From Acholoe squamosa (lineage: Eukaryota > Annelida > Polychaeta > Phyllodocida > Polynoidae): a stretch of 64,000 bases of DNA. Shown here one piece after another: positions 63,220 through 64,000 of the stretch. The stretch covers positions 10,449,141 to 10,513,140 of the forward strand of contig OX439044.1 of assembly GCA_949317995.1 (NCBI GenBank), given 5' to 3'. A program made the position numbers and the translations under genes. Every line of letters starts with the position of its first letter. Position 1 is the stretch's first letter. The notes under the pieces were generated by a model. It did no database searches. It was not told the DNA's origin and saw nothing but the letters and a program-made list of their open reading frames with translations.

Positions 63220-64000
63220 CTGTTGAATTTTGCAAGCCATGTTGAATTTATAATCATTCTATTTTCTCCACCTGTGCCTGTCAAATATTTTAAGTGCTAT
63301 GTAACATTGTACAACCCCATGTGCTGCTGTGCCATGCATATCAAATTCTACCCATGTATCAGCACAATATAGGGTGACTTTTTAAGAAGTTGTCGATAAA
63401 GTTTTTGCTCTCCTCTAAGGTTTGGCTGACAAGATCTGTAGATCTGACATTTGGATCCTGCAACTCCATAGTAATAATTTGGGATGAGGTGTGTGCATGG
63501 CCATGATAACAAGCATCTCGGAATTTCTCATGTGAAAGTTGACAACCTTATCAGACACTCAATGTTTACAACTCGGGAATGAGCAAATTGTTCCATGAAC
63601 AGAAACATAAATAGCTTGTAGGGAGTTTCATGCATGCATATTAAAGCAGAAACACACAGGCTATGTCATCCATTGTGCCCTGAATAATCGAGCATTATTT
63701 TCGAAGACAATTGTCTTTTTCTATATCCAAAGGATGTTTGCAATAGGCATAGTGAACTTTGAATGAAACATTAAAAGCATGTCACCCCTTCTTGTTGTAG
63801 GGGCCTATGATCCCCACCTCCCCCTCCCCCAATCCAAGATGGCTCCCAACAGCATCATAGAGTGGTGATTATTTTGGGAAGCAGACAGGAACTTAGAGCA
63901 AAGACATAGACACCTATTGGTGGTAGCTGCCTTGCTCGTATCTCCAAACTATCTGTCTTATGTGCATACTATCTCATAACAGCCCATATATAACCACTCC
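63220..64000. repeat. Duplicated block X (copy 2), runs off the window
   Basis: Paralogous to parts of 48060-50975. It ends at the position equivalent to 50975, so the match may continue beyond the window. The order X-Y-Y'-X' implies either a longer tandem array with a lost X or a second duplication step. Confidence 0.75.

Overview
This looks like about 64 kb of gene-poor, transposon-rich animal DNA. Introns and splice signals, tRNA-derived repeats, many small DNA transposons (MITEs) and a Penelope-like retroelement tail show a metazoan nuclear genome. A DEG/ENaC-type channel exon and the density of MITEs fit a marine invertebrate such as a mollusc, brachiopod, hemichordate, echinoderm or amphioxus; the sequence alone does not settle the phylum. 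There is no bacterial operon structure, no rRNA and no CRISPR. | Genes: one coding piece is recognisable, the first coding exon of an amiloride-sensitive (DEG/ENaC/ASIC/FaNaC-like) channel on the minus strand at 18963-19253, ending in phase 0 at a GT donor. If the gene continues, its next exons lie below 18.9 kb or outside the window; I could not identify them. A GC/CpG-rich stretch at about 19.65-19.96 kb lies just upstream and may be its promoter or 5' UTR, possibly shared with a divergent gene. Almost all other open frames are short chance frames in repeats. | Layout: 0-9 kb holds nested MITEs, tRNA-like relics and a 500-bp element with an 8-bp target duplication. At 9659-13062 is a 3.4-kb foldback structure: two near-identical, internally repetitive 1.6-kb inverted arms around a small MITE. 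From 13.4 to 16.9 kb there is a GC-rich tandem array with tRNA-like segments, several long perfect or near-perfect hairpins and associated short elements. From 17 to 31 kb there are MITEs (one a tail-to-tail dimer), the channel exon and an 18-unit minisatellite (29.19-29.97 kb). From 31 to 48 kb there are two copies of a roughly 0.8-kb TIR element, a Penelope-like 3' tail with a hammerhead-like motif, a 728-bp palindromic TTAA element, two abutting elements sharing a 14-bp TIR, and 28-bp and 158-bp tandem repeats. From 48 to 64 kb there is an old segmental duplication (order X-Y-Y'-X'), whose copies act as empty-site controls for later insertions. | Commonest family: a MITE with TTAA target sites and CCCTTTAA-type ends (piggyBac-like by its ends), with about twenty whole or partial copies built from stacked inner palindromes. 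The most unusual theme is a set of about ten hairpins with mostly unrelated stems but similar GC-rich apexes, three of them directly abutting short elements with TTTATGTCA-like ends.
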